From assembly GCA_016191525.1 (NCBI GenBank), contig JACPOK010000026.1, positions 62,001 to 126,000 on the forward strand: DNA of 64,000 bases, in the 5' to 3' direction. Below the pieces are notes generated by a model, which saw only the letters and a program-made list of their open reading frames with translations, ran no database searches and was not told the DNA's origin. Both the position numbers and the translations under genes were made by a program. Source of the DNA: Burkholderiales bacterium. Lineage in GTDB: Bacteria; Pseudomonadota; Gammaproteobacteria; Burkholderiales; Burkholderiaceae_C. Of the stretch, positions 53,632 to 64,000 are shown in pieces. The first letter of the stretch is position 1; every line of letters starts with the position of its first letter.

Positions 53632-53988
53632 ATGGAAGCAAAGATGAAGACCGCACTGCTGGCTGTTGCCATGACGAGTCTCCTTTCAGGTTGCGTGACG
53701 CCGCCGTATGAAGGGCAATACGCTTTCGGCGATGGCTGGCGCAAGGCGCAGGTGACGGCTGTTCTGCAAGGCAGCGAGCTCGACCGACCCAACTTTTACC
53801 GATGCGCGCGCAAGTTGTCACCCGATCAAGTCGCGGCTGGGCGGTTTGTCTTGTTGTCGTATCTTGAGATGGGGAGGTCCAAGCGCACCTTGGTGTCGGC
53901 GACGGGTAACGAACAGCATCCTGCGGGGGCGCGAGTGCTCGTCAATCTTGAGCGCTGCGACGCTCCCTTGATTACCAGGCATGACTGA
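53632..53988 (+). CDS. Small lipoprotein of unknown function
   Basis: 118 aa (115 if ATG 53641-53646 region MKTALL is used). Lipobox LLSGC shows lipidation at Cys20. The mature protein starts with VTPPYEGQYAFGDGWRKAQV and has two further Cys. I do not recognise it. It lies between the HupE-like gene and dsbA with gaps of about 130 and 57 nt, so it may have its own promoter. Confidence 0.6.
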   Translation: MEAKMKTALLAVAMTSLLSGCVTPPYEGQYAFGDGWRKAQVTAVLQGSELDRPNFYRCARKLSPDQVAAGRFVLLSYLEMGRSKRTLVSATGNEQHPAGARVLVNLERCDAPLITRHD

Positions 53989-54045
53989 CTGGCGCAATAG
54001 CAAGAATGCGCTGCATTGGCGTGAGACCGAAACAAGGAGAAGACC

Positions 54046-54687
54046 ATGAACCGGAGAAGTTTCACGGCCCACAGTGTCACTGTTGTACTTGCCGCCGTCC
54101 CGCACTCATCCACTTGGGCACACAAGCCCGCGTCTGGAAAGGACTACTTCGAGCTTGAGCAACCAGCCCCCGTGGAGGCTCCGACGGGGAAAGTCGAGGT
54201 GGTCGAATTTTTCTGGTATGGCTGTCCTCACTGCGATGCATTCGAGCCAAAATTGGAGGCATGGCTGCGGACACAGCCAGCGCAAGTTGCCTTTCGCCGT
54301 GTGCCAGTGAACTTCCGGGAAGAGTTCGTACCACAGCAAAAGCTTTACTACGCGCTCGAAGCAATGAACAAGATCGTCGAGATCCACCCGAAAGTCTTCG
54401 AGGCCATCCATGTCCACAAACAGGCCTTGAATCGAGACGACTTGATATTCGCATTCATTGAGCGCAATGGGATCGACGCCGCGAAGTTCCGCAGCCTCTA
54501 CGAGTCCTTCACCGTTTCCACCAAGGCCCGGCGCGCCACCCAGTTACAGAATGCCTATCGCATCGAAGGCGTGCCGGCCCTGGGAGTCGCAGGGCGCTTC
54601 TATGTGGATGCCGAGTCCGCTGGCAGCATGGATAAGGCTTTGCAGGTTGTCGACCGGCTGGTGAGCGACATCCGCAAAAGTAGATAA
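54046..54687 (+). CDS. dsbA: Thiol:disulfide interchange protein DsbA
   Basis: 213 aa. A signal peptide (to about STWA, residue 25) precedes the DsbA fold with active site EFFWYGCPHCDAF (Cys60, Cys63) and cis-Pro loop EGVPALGVAGRF. The FFWYGCPHC form is the classical DsbA of betaproteobacteria. It introduces disulfides into periplasmic proteins. AAGGAGAAGACC precedes the ATG. It is a second DsbA-like oxidase in the window, without its own dsbB next to it. Confidence 0.88.
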   Translation: MNRRSFTAHSVTVVLAAVPHSSTWAHKPASGKDYFELEQPAPVEAPTGKVEVVEFFWYGCPHCDAFEPKLEAWLRTQPAQVAFRRVPVNFREEFVPQQKLYYALEAMNKIVEIHPKVFEAIHVHKQALNRDDLIFAFIERNGIDAAKFRSLYESFTVSTKARRATQLQNAYRIEGVPALGVAGRFYVDAESAGSMDKALQVVDRLVSDIRKSR

Positions 54688-54724
54688 GCGGACCTGGGTC
54701 GTAAACCCTGCAATAAAGAATGGA

Positions 54725-56176
54725 TTGAAACTTTGTGCGCCACCCAGAGCTTCAATTGATGCCTCAACGGATGAGCACGATCCGTCTGACCGTCTACCCA
54801 GGTTTGTGTCCCGGTATGTTACCGTGGCCGTCTCAACAGGACAGCCATTGAAAGCCGCCACCAGCCCCACCGCAGCAGCGATCGAATCTCCTCGAGCGCC
54901 GGAAGCGGCCACGAACCTTGAAGACGAATCGTGGGTCAAGAAGCTGGGGCCCGGCATCGTCACCGGCGCCGCGGATGACGATCCAAGCGGTATCGCGACT
55001 TACTCCCAGGCGGGCGCAGTGTTCGGATTCGGCTTGCTCTGGACCGTCGTGCTGACCTACCCGCTCATGGTTGCCATTCAGCTGGTGAGCGCGCGCATCG
55101 GCCAAGTTACCGGCCGTGGCCTGGCAACGAACATCAGGCATCACTATCCACGGTGGTTGCTCTACAGTTTGGTGGGCCTTCTCCTGATTGCAAACACGAT
55201 CAACATAGCGGCCGACATGGCCGCGATGGGCGATGCGCTTCGGCTGCTGATAGGAGGCTCAGCGCGATGGTATGTCGTCATGTTCGGCGTTGTGTCCGTG
55301 CTGCTGCAGGTATTCGTGCCTTATGCGCGCTATGTCAGTGTGCTGAAGTGGCTGACGCTGGCGTTGCTGTCCTATGTTGCTACTGTGTTTGTTGTTCAGG
55401 TGCCGTGGATGGAAGTGGCGGCTCGCGTACTTGCTCCCCGGATTGAATGGAATGCGACAGCCATTACGATGATCGTGGCGGTCTTCGGCACGACCCTGAG
55501 CCCTTACCTGTTTTTTTGGCAAGCCTCCCAGGAAGTCGAGGAACAGAAGTCGGACCCCGCAGGCTCGCCCCTAAAGGATGCGCCACGTGGGTTCGCCCGA
55601 TGTGCTCTCGAACGGGTCAAGACTGATACCTTCATCGGGATGGGCTTCTCCAACCTCGTGGCGTTCTTCATCATCGTGACAACGGCGGTGACGCTCAACG
55701 CGAACGGGGTGACGAACATCGAGACTTCCGCCCAAGCCGCCGCCGCATTGCGACCGATTGCGGGGGACTTTGCTTTCCTGCTGTTCAGCCTGGGAATCAT
55801 CGGAACCGGCCTTCTAGCGGTTCCCGTGCTGGCGGGATCGGCGGCGTATGCGGTGGCAGGCACTTTTCGCTGGCGCAATAGCCTCGCGCTGAAGCCGTCC
55901 GCCGCTCGCAAGTTCTATACGATCATTGCCATCTCGACACTAGGCGGCGCGGCCATCAACTTTCTTCCGATCGACCCGATCCGCGCGCTGTTCTGGAGTG
56001 CCGTGATCAACGGCGTCATTTCGGTCCCGATCATGGTAGTCATGATGTTGCTTGCATCTCGCAGCGATGTCATGGGCAAGCTGACACCGCCGCTCAGGTT
56101 GAAGGTCTTTGGATGGCTCGCGACTGGCGTGATGGCAGTGGCTGTGCTTGCCATGTTCTGGACCATGCTTTTCTAA
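54725..56176 (+). CDS. NRAMP-related divalent metal transporter, divergent
   Basis: 483 aa at most; the TTG at 54725 is the frame's first start and GTG 54806 is an alternative, since the first 60 residues are not conserved-looking. About 11 helices. Helix 1 has GAADDDPSGIATYSQAG, the Nramp-related DPSG variant of the classical DPGN. The helix-6 region reads FGTTLSPYLFFWQASQ instead of the MPH motif used for Mn/Fe. The metal is therefore uncertain; import of a divalent ion into the cytoplasm is the family role. A ribosome-binding site overlaps its end for the next gene. Confidence 0.8.
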   Translation: MKLCAPPRASIDASTDEHDPSDRLPRFVSRYVTVAVSTGQPLKAATSPTAAAIESPRAPEAATNLEDESWVKKLGPGIVTGAADDDPSGIATYSQAGAVFGFGLLWTVVLTYPLMVAIQLVSARIGQVTGRGLATNIRHHYPRWLLYSLVGLLLIANTINIAADMAAMGDALRLLIGGSARWYVVMFGVVSVLLQVFVPYARYVSVLKWLTLALLSYVATVFVVQVPWMEVAARVLAPRIEWNATAITMIVAVFGTTLSPYLFFWQASQEVEEQKSDPAGSPLKDAPRGFARCALERVKTDTFIGMGFSNLVAFFIIVTTAVTLNANGVTNIETSAQAAAALRPIAGDFAFLLFSLGIIGTGLLAVPVLAGSAAYAVAGTFRWRNSLALKPSAARKFYTIIAISTLGGAAINFLPIDPIRALFWSAVINGVISVPIMVVMMLLASRSDVMGKLTPPLRLKVFGWLATGVMAVAVLAMFWTMLF

Positions 56177-56189
56177 GGAGGAGATCACC

Positions 56190-56483
56190 TTGCCAAATCG
56201 CCGTGCCGGCACGAAAGTCGGGTTTCTCGCGCGCCAGGCTGCAGCATTCGCGATCGTCTGGCTTGTCTTGTTCGCACTGACCGGCACATTCGATCTTCTG
56301 TTCGACACCATTGTTCGACTTGCCGTGGCTTCCTGGCTATGTATTGGCCTCGGGGTGATGCTCTCGAAGCGCGTAGCCTTTCCTTTGCCGAGGGGCGACC
56401 GGCTCGATGTCGGCGGGGCGCTAGCCACGCTGTGGTGGGCAGCTTTCTGGCCGAAGTACGTGGGCCGAGGAGATCGACGCTGA
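56190..56483 (+). CDS. Small two-helix membrane protein
   Basis: 97 aa from a TTG at 56190 preceded by AAGGAGGAG (56175-56183), 13 nt after the NRAMP-related gene. Two helices (about 11-35 and 38-58) with a basic N-terminus and a hydrophobic, Trp-containing C-terminal part (ALATLWWAAFWPKYVG). No family recognised. It is enclosed between two metal transporters and is probably part of their operon. Confidence 0.55.
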   Translation: MPNRRAGTKVGFLARQAAAFAIVWLVLFALTGTFDLLFDTIVRLAVASWLCIGLGVMLSKRVAFPLPRGDRLDVGGALATLWWAAFWPKYVGRGDRR

Positions 56484-56485
56484 CC

Positions 56486-57207
56486 ATGCAAGCGGCCCTG
56501 CTTGTCTTCTTGTTCACGCTACCGGCGCTGCTTGTAGCGACGCTTGGTGGTGTATTTGCCGCATTGCGTCCGCCTTCGGCGCAGAAAACCGCGGTCATTC
56601 AGCACTTTGCGGCGGGGATCGTGATCGCGGCGACGGCCCTGGAATTGTTGCCGAAGGAGCGATCAGAGGCGGCACTGCCGGTGATCATCGGTTTCGCCCT
56701 CGGGATCTGCCTCATGCTGTCGCTGCGGTGGCTGGGGGGGGCGATTGAAAAGCGCAACGAGGGCACCCGATTCCCCACTGGGCTGCTGATCGTCACGGGC
56801 CTGGACCTGCTGATCGACGGTCTTGTGCTGGGCATGGCATTCGCCGCTGGAGAGAAGTCCGGTGTGCTGCTGGCAGTGGCACTGACGCTGGAGGTGCTGT
56901 TCCTGGCGCTGTCCGTCAGTGCCGCGATTTCGAAGGCGGGCGGAAGGCGGATTGTCGCGATGGCGGCGCCGCCTGCCCTGGGCCTCCTGCTCTGCGCGGG
57001 GGCGTTTCTGGGACGGCTGTTCTTTGGTGGTCTTTCCCCCTTTCCATTCGCAGTTCTGCTCGGCGTCGGGATCGTCGCGCTGCTGTATCTTGTGGTGGAG
57101 GAGTTGCTTGTGGAAGCGCACGAAGTGGCGGAGACACCGTTGTCGATCGCAGCGTTTTTCCTTGGCTTTCTGTTGTTCCTGATCATCGAAATGTTGGTTG
57201 AAACTTG

Positions 57208-57208
<1 letters not shown>
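56486..57208 (+). CDS. ZIP-like membrane transporter lacking the usual histidines
   Basis: 240 aa from ATG 56486, 2 nt after the previous gene. Eight helices in the ZIP order. In helix 4 the segment TGLDLLIDGLVLGMAFAAG aligns with the ZIP metal site HNxxDG, with the His replaced by Asp; in helix 5 LTLEVLFLALSVSAAI keeps the Glu but not the His. These losses mean metal choice differs from zinc-importing ZIPs and could even mean loss of transport. A TGATG overlap couples it to the P1B-4 ATPase. Confidence 0.75.
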
Positions 57209-59844
<2,636 letters not shown>

Positions 59845-59871
59845 GACAAGCCGAGCCCGAAGGATATAGCT

Positions 59872-60501
59872 ATGCTCATTGAGCCAACAGATTCACTGCG
59901 GCATTACATCGTGGATGCTTTAGTCCAGGCGCGGGTGGCACTCGACACGTTGATCGGCAATGTGCAAACCTTGGCCGAAATCGAGCGCGGGGCCACGCTG
60001 CTGATCAACACCTTCGCGAAGGGTGGGCGAGTCTATTCCTGTGGCAATGGCGGCTCGATGAGCGACGCCATGCACTTCGCCGAAGAGTTGACGGGGCGCT
60101 ACCGGGGCAATCGGGCCGGATTGCCCGCGCAGGCCATCAGCGATGTGGGGCATCTCACTTGCGTGGCCAATGACTTCGGCTACGACCAGGTCTTCGCGCG
60201 TTACGTCACGAGTCACGGACGCGCTGGTGACTGCCTGCTGGCGATCAGCACGAGCGGCAAGAGCGCGAACGTCATCAACGCTGCGGTGGCGGCCAAGGAC
60301 CGGACAATGACGGTGCTGGCCCTTACCGGCCGGCCGATTTCTGAATTGGGCGCCGTAGCCGACGTCTGCATTTGCGCGCCCGGCGGCGACTTCGCGGACC
60401 GGTCGCAGGAACTCCACATCAAGATCATCCACATCCTGATCGAATTGGTCGAGCGGCACTTCTTCCCCGAAAACTACGTGACTGAAGGGCTTTCGGCATG
60501 A
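59872..60501 (+). CDS. gmhA: SIS-domain phosphosugar isomerase (GmhA-like)
   Basis: 209 aa. The SIS fold with GRVYSCGNGGSMSDAMHFAEELTGRY, the STSGKSANVINA motif and a C-terminal SQELHIKIIHILIELVE is that of sedoheptulose-7-phosphate isomerase GmhA, the first step of LPS heptose synthesis. It lies 27 nt after the P1B-4 ATPase with AAGGA upstream. Its link to a metal pump is unclear; zinc is a cofactor of GmhA. It could be a paralogue with another sugar-phosphate substrate. Confidence 0.82.
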   Translation: MLIEPTDSLRHYIVDALVQARVALDTLIGNVQTLAEIERGATLLINTFAKGGRVYSCGNGGSMSDAMHFAEELTGRYRGNRAGLPAQAISDVGHLTCVANDFGYDQVFARYVTSHGRAGDCLLAISTSGKSANVINAAVAAKDRTMTVLALTGRPISELGAVADVCICAPGGDFADRSQELHIKIIHILIELVERHFFPENYVTEGLSA

Positions 60502-60703
60502 GCGGCTCGCACCCCTGCAGGCTACCGGCCGTGTCTCCAGAGCCAAATGTACTGGTGCCAGTCGTGCGCGCCTACGCTGCCATGGAACACGCCTAACTGC
60601 GAAGTGGTCCAGCGCGTGCAACCCACGCGACGCCGACCGGATCCAACGGCCTCAATGCGCCGGCTTCGGGCTACGGCGTGTCCCGCTGCACACCCGACCA
60701 AGC

Positions 60704-61228
60704 CTACTTCGCCGGTTCGCCGCAACTGAAGCTGGCGGCGTAAGATGAAATCCGTGGTGCGCCCCGAGTTGCCCACCGCGTCGGTCGGTTCGTCGCAAGC
60801 GCCGACCACCGCCGTGGACGACTCTGAAGCTCCGACTCAGCGCGAAGGTCCTCCAGAGTTTTTTGCGCGGCCTGGTTCAGCTCCGTCGGAACGTCTCCGA
60901 GCATTCGCACCGGCTTCACTCTTGCCGAGAGGAGGTCGCTGTACACAAGCTGAGCCAGCTGGAATGTTGGGTAGTCCTTGACCAGTTTTTCGGAGGCTTC
61001 CATTGCGGCACGTGACCCGCCTATGCCAATCAACCGATAGACTTCCATGAGGCGAGCTTCTGCATCAAGTTGCCCACTGGCTGCGCGCGCCTGGATGGGG
61101 GTTGACGGCGTCGTCGCTCCAGCGGTACTGCTCCAAGCAGGCCCGACTGCGACCGACAGCCATGCCGCCATGCACACCGTGACATCCTGGCGGATCGGTT
61201 TTGCGAAAGGTAGCTGGTTGCGAGTCAT
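60704..61228 (-). pseudogene. Truncated exported protein, possibly the N-terminus of an L,D-transpeptidase-like gene
   Basis: 174 aa. A signal-like N-terminus is followed by SGQLDAEARLMEVYRLIGIGG, ALEKLVKDYPTFQLAQLVYSDLL-like helical repeats and NQAAQKTLEDLRAESELQSR, a layout I associate with the N-terminal region of YkuD/ErfK L,D-transpeptidases. The catalytic HGxxx...C region is missing, and after ALATNRPT the sequence becomes Arg-rich and unlike a protein core. I read it as a truncated or frameshifted remnant. The segment 60502-60703 beyond it shows nothing convincing. Confidence 0.4.
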
Positions 61229-61277
61229 CTATCAGGGCGGTTCTGTGTCTCGTGTCGTTCTTTGAATGGTCGGGCGC

Positions 61278-61778
61278 TCAGGTCTCGGCAAGCAATTCTT
61301 CAATCAGCTTTTCGAGCTCGCCGAAGTTGGGCTGGCCAACGTACCGCTTGACGATCTTGCCGCGCTTGTTCACTAGAAAGGTCGTCGGTGTGACCTTCAC
61401 ATCGCCCCACGCCTTCGCTGCAGCACCGGTGTTGTCCAGGGCAACTGCGAATGGCAACTTGCGGGTGCTGGCGAAGTTGACGACATAGGTCGGCGGGTCG
61501 TAGCTCATGGCAACAGCAAGCGTATCGTAGCCACGCGAGTGGTACTTCTCGTAGGTCCGCACGATCATCGGCATCTCTGCCACGCAGGTGGTGCAGCTCG
61601 TGGCCCAGAAGTTGACCAAGGTGACCTTCCCGCGAAAGTCATTGGCCGTCCTCGAAGTTCCGTCAAGAAGTACGAACGTGGCCTGCGGTGCACTGCTGGA
61701 GTTTGTGCCGTAAAGCAGGCCGGCGCCTAGCAAAACTGCAGAGGCGGCCACCGTAGGGATCAACAGGTTCAACTTCAT
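61278..61778 (-). CDS. TlpA/ResA-like thioredoxin, exported
   Basis: 166 aa. N-terminal signal anchor (about 5-24) and a thioredoxin-fold domain with active site NFWATSCTTCVAEMP (Cys62, Cys65), cis-Pro VTPTTFLVNKRGK. TlpA/ResA proteins reduce disulfides in the periplasm, for example in cytochrome c or copper-centre assembly. The CTTC active site differs from the usual CxPC. The gene stands alone on the minus strand, 149 nt from lpd. Confidence 0.85.
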   Translation of the reverse strand: MKLNLLIPTVAASAVLLGAGLLYGTNSSSAPQATFVLLDGTSRTANDFRGKVTLVNFWATSCTTCVAEMPMIVRTYEKYHSRGYDTLAVAMSYDPPTYVVNFASTRKLPFAVALDNTGAAAKAWGDVKVTPTTFLVNKRGKIVKRYVGQPNFGELEKLIEELLAET

Positions 61779-61926
61779 TTATTAGCCACGCGCCTGGTTA
61801 GCTGCAAAACCGGGATTTTGGCAATTTCCTTATCTTCATCGACAGTCTCCTTGAGGTGATGCGATTACGGGAATCCAGGAGCGGCGTTACTCAGCGGGTT
61901 CGACATCGCTCCCACGATCCCGCATT

Positions 61927-63372
61927 TCACAAATTGAGCGCCCCGGTGCCGATGGCCAGCGAAGCTTCACGCAGCGCCTCGTACAGCGTCGGATGGGCGT
62001 GCGAGATGCGCCCGATGTCTTCCGCCGAGGCTTTGAACTCGATTGCCATTGTCGCTTCACCAATCATCTCCGAGGCATACGTGCTGACAATGTGAATGCC
62101 CAGCACTGCATCCGTCTTTTGGTCGGCCAGAACCTTCACGAACCCCGAGGTGTCGCCATTTCCGAGTGCGCGCCCATTGGCAGTGAATGGGAATCTGCCC
62201 GCCCGATACGCAATACCAGCCTCTTTCAGCTCCTGCTCGGTACGCCCGACCCAAGCGACCTCCGGACTGGTGTAGATGATCGACGGGATGGCGCCGTAGT
62301 TCACGTGACCGGCCAGGCCTGCGATGCGCTCCATCACCATCACGCCTTCGTCTTCCGCCTTGTGGGCCAGCATGGGTCCCCGCACGACATCGCCGATTGC
62401 GTACACGCCCTCGACCGACGCGCGGCAGTAGGCGTCAACGTCCACGAAGCCGCGCTCGGTGGTCTTCACGCCAATGGTTTCCAGCCCGAGCCCGGAGCTC
62501 GTGGGGACTCGGCCTACCGCAACCACCAGCTTGTCACACGCCACTGAATGAGCCGCCCCTTGCGCGTCAACGTAGGCGAGGCTCAGCGAGCCGTCGCTCG
62601 CCCGGTCAAGACCTGTCACGCGCGCGCCGAAGCGAAAATCCATGCCCTGCGCGGTGAGCAACTTGAGCATCTCGCGCGCCACGTCCGTATCGCACATGGG
62701 CAACAGCTGCGGCAGCGCCTCGACCACGGTGACCTGCGCACCCAGCCGGCGCCAGACCGACCCCAATTCGAGTCCGATCACACCCGCGCCAATGATCGCC
62801 AGGCGGCGCGGAACCGTGGGCAAGTCGAGCGCGCCCGCGTTGTCGCAAATATCCACGTTGTCGATTTCGATGCCAGGCAGTTGGCGCGGAAGAGATCCCG
62901 TTGCGACCAAGAGGTTGCGGGTCGTCAGTTCCTGGGTGGAGCCCGATCGCGTGACGGCTACCCTGAAGCCTTCATCTGTCCGTCCAAGGATTGTTGCCCG
63001 GCCCTTCAAATAGACAACCTTGTTCTTGCGGAATAAGTATTCGATGCCTTGCGCCATCTTGGTGACGATCGCGTTTTTGCGTGCAATCATCGCCGGCACG
63101 TCCATCGTGGCACCCGACACGCGGATGCCATGAGCGGCGGCGTGCCTCTCGATCTTCTCGAATTCTTCGCTGGACGACAGCAACGCCTTTGACGGGATGC
63201 AGCCGACGTTCAGGCAGGTGCCACCCGGGCGCGGCTCTCCCCTCGGGTCTGCGTAGGGGTTGGCCTCAACGCACGCGACCTTGAGGCCGAGCTGACCGGC
63301 CCGAATCGATGCGATGTAGCCGCCGGAACCTGCGCCGATCACGAGCACGTCCAATACTTGTTCTTGAGTCAT
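61927..63372 (-). CDS. lpdA: Dihydrolipoamide dehydrogenase
   Basis: 481 aa from ATG 63372. FAD-binding GAGSGGYIASIRAGQLG, redox-active GGTCLNVGCIPSK, NAD-binding GAGVIGLELGSVWRRLG, FAD site YAIGDVV and the active-site His-Glu region ISHAHPTLYEALREA are all present. It re-oxidises lipoamide in 2-oxoacid dehydrogenase complexes. Neither the N-terminal HMA domain nor the C-terminal Cys-Cys of mercuric reductase is present, so it is not MerA. No 2-oxoacid dehydrogenase gene adjoins it. Confidence 0.92.
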   Translation of the reverse strand: MTQEQVLDVLVIGAGSGGYIASIRAGQLGLKVACVEANPYADPRGEPRPGGTCLNVGCIPSKALLSSSEEFEKIERHAAAHGIRVSGATMDVPAMIARKNAIVTKMAQGIEYLFRKNKVVYLKGRATILGRTDEGFRVAVTRSGSTQELTTRNLLVATGSLPRQLPGIEIDNVDICDNAGALDLPTVPRRLAIIGAGVIGLELGSVWRRLGAQVTVVEALPQLLPMCDTDVAREMLKLLTAQGMDFRFGARVTGLDRASDGSLSLAYVDAQGAAHSVACDKLVVAVGRVPTSSGLGLETIGVKTTERGFVDVDAYCRASVEGVYAIGDVVRGPMLAHKAEDEGVMVMERIAGLAGHVNYGAIPSIIYTSPEVAWVGRTEQELKEAGIAYRAGRFPFTANGRALGNGDTSGFVKVLADQKTDAVLGIHIVSTYASEMIGEATMAIEFKASAEDIGRISHAHPTLYEALREASLAIGTGALNL

Positions 63373-63579
63373 CGTTATTCGCAGCACTTAATGCAGCTGG
63401 ACGGGCATTGTAGGCAGGCCACACTCCCGCGAGCTCAATCTCCCCATGGTCGCGCAGCTTGTGAATGGCGCAGCTTGACCTTGTACCGACTTCATGGTTT
63501 TCAATTGACGGCCCCGCAAAGCAGCGCCTGCTCAGGCGCCACAAGCGTTAAGCCGTCAACTTCAAGTCGTCGACCATCT

Positions 63580-63687
63580 TCACGAGCAGAAAACCGTACT
63601 AACGGGCTTGGCCCGCTTATTGGCGAAAGTCGCCTGTTGGGTCTTGCCGCCTGAGCAGCCGCATGGTTTGGCCGGGCCTTTGTACAT
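63580..63687 (-). CDS. 35-residue Cys-containing small ORF behind a CadR-like operator
   Basis: From ATG 63687 the minus strand encodes a 35-residue peptide that begins MYKGPAKPCGCSGGK and ends VFCS, with four Cys in total and many Lys. A GGAGAGG lies 6-7 nt upstream of the ATG, a good ribosome-binding site. It is the first open frame after the MerR-family-type operator at about 63730-63760. A metallothionein-like or regulatory peptide is possible. Short length and lack of known relatives keep confidence low. The rest of 63373-63579 shows nothing I can support. Confidence 0.4.
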   Translation of the reverse strand: MYKGPAKPCGCSGGKTQQATFANKRAKPVSTVFCS

Positions 63688-63729
63688 AGAATTGCCTCTC
63701 CAATGGGATGGTTTTGACGTTGTTCTCTC

Positions 63730-63760
63730 ATTGGCTACCTTCTACTTGATATAGAGTCAA
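63730..63760 (-). promoter_or_regulatory. CadR/PbrR-type operator-promoter
   Basis: On the minus strand TTGACT (63755-63760) begins a dyad ACTCTA...TAGAAGGT typical of CadR/PbrR/ZntR sites, within a 19-bp spacer. The -10 element is not clear (GCCAAT at 63730-63735 with exact 19-bp spacing). It lies 20 nt upstream of the MerR-family gene at 63780 and 43 nt before the small ORF. Confidence 0.55.
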
Positions 63761-63779
63761 CCTTTTGCGGAGATGAATC

Positions 63780-64000
63780 ATGCTGCAGATCGGTCAACTG
63801 TCGAAGAAGGCGGACTGCCTGGCGCAGACGGTGCGTTTCTACGAGGCTGAAGGCTTGATTCCCGAACCCGCGCGCAGCCAGGGCAATTTCAGGCTGTACG
63901 ACGACGCTCATTTGCAGCGCTTGCTTTTCATTCGCCGCTGCCGAGCGATGGACCTGACGCTGGATGAGATTCGTCAACTGCTGAGTTTTCGGGATGGGCC
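63780..64000 (+). CDS. CadR/PbrR-like MerR-family regulator, N-terminal part (cut by window edge)
   Basis: 73 codons to the window edge. The winged-helix domain LQIGQLSKKADCLAQTVRFYEAEGLIPEPARS, then YDDAHLQRLLFIRRCRAMDLTLDEIRQLL, is the CadR/PbrR pattern, including the Cys in the second helix (Cys13) and the RRCR segment typical of these Cd/Pb/Zn sensors. The sensing C-terminus is outside the window. The ATG at 63780 is preceded by GCGGAG. Divergent from the small Cys ORF through the operator. Confidence 0.8.
   Translation, partial: MLQIGQLSKKADCLAQTVRFYEAEGLIPEPARSQGNFRLYDDAHLQRLLFIRRCRAMDLTLDEIRQLLSFRDG

Noticed and set aside
61927-63372. Flavoprotein disulfide reductase considered as the missing mercuric reductase MerA
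   Set aside because: It lacks the N-terminal HMA domain and the C-terminal Cys-Cys of MerA and has the HAHPT active-site segment of dihydrolipoamide dehydrogenase.

Overview
The window is GC-rich, densely coded and full of 4-nt start/stop overlaps. Gene content points to a betaproteobacterium of the order Burkholderiales, possibly a Comamonadaceae-type genome: a CzcI-like leader, a DUF4148 protein, a DUF3141 PHA-synthase-like protein, a Cus/Czc/Mer repertoire, and a CueR with the usual betaproteobacterial fusion of regulator and copA gene overlap. The genus cannot be fixed from the sequence alone. I see no tRNA, rRNA, CRISPR array, transposase or integrase, so it reads as a chromosomal or megaplasmid metal-resistance region rather than a fresh mobile element.

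Layout. 1-6.5 kb (minus strand): a beta-propeller fragment, a DUF3141 protein, and a copper-type P-ATPase with an unusual CPD membrane motif, followed by an ICMT-like membrane methyltransferase, DUF2933, DUF5676, and Met-rich and Cys/His-rich exported proteins. 6.8-9.5 kb: an ATP-grasp protein and an APC permease. 9.5-12.8 kb: cueR-copA and a divergent copZ-like chaperone with a clear CueR-type promoter. 13-15 kb: an accessory patch (HEPN protein, HTH protein, gene remnant, ankyrin lipoprotein). 15.1-17.1 kb: an FTR1 iron permease with a fused cytochrome c domain and a Fur-like box. 17.4-25.3 kb (minus): a Cys-rich exported protein, cusC, cusB (fused to CusF), cusA, a small secreted protein and two separate CusF proteins. 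25.3-26.7 kb: merR divergent from merT-merP-GDCCVxC protein, with no merA. 26.9-31.7 kb: a DUF3703 pseudogene, nadE, and a dsbB / DsbA-like / ScsB-type thiol-redox set.

31.9-38.4 kb: a DUF4148 protein, then a metal-type two-component system feeding directly into an EptA/MCR-type phosphoethanolamine transferase and an LTA-synthase-like sulfatase. 38.5-41.6 kb: an MgtC/SapB protein, a CDF zinc-type exporter, a zinc-ribbon protein, a repeat-built His-rich miniprotein, a DUF4124-like protein and a degenerate CusF protein. 41.8-45.4 kb: a four-gene tellurite-type operon (TelA-like, TerD, a TelA-like helical partner, vWA). 45.7-53.5 kb: czcI-czcC-czcB-czcA followed by a PII-like protein, small exported and membrane proteins and a HupE/UreJ protein. 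54-57.2 kb: DsbA, a divergent NRAMP-related transporter and a ZIP-like transporter lacking the usual histidines. 57.2-60.5 kb: a P1B-4 (CzcP/CoaT-type) ATPase with a long His-Asp tract and a GmhA-like isomerase. 60.7-64 kb: a broken transpeptidase-like gene, a TlpA-type thioredoxin, dihydrolipoamide dehydrogenase, a tiny Cys-containing ORF behind a CadR/PbrR-like operator, and the start of that MerR-family regulator.

Taken together: cytoplasmic Cu(I), Zn/Cd/Co and Hg are handled by P-type ATPases, CDF, MerTP and dedicated MerR-family sensors. Periplasmic metal is handled by two tripartite RND pumps and several CusF-type chaperones. The periplasmic thiol-redox proteins and the envelope-modifying enzymes probably protect the envelope against metal damage. 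The parts I find least explained by textbook systems are the TelA/TerD/vWA operon, the CPD-type ATPase module, the PII protein in the czc operon, the His-poor ZIP/NRAMP pair beside the P1B-4 pump, and several tiny metal-ligand-rich ORFs.
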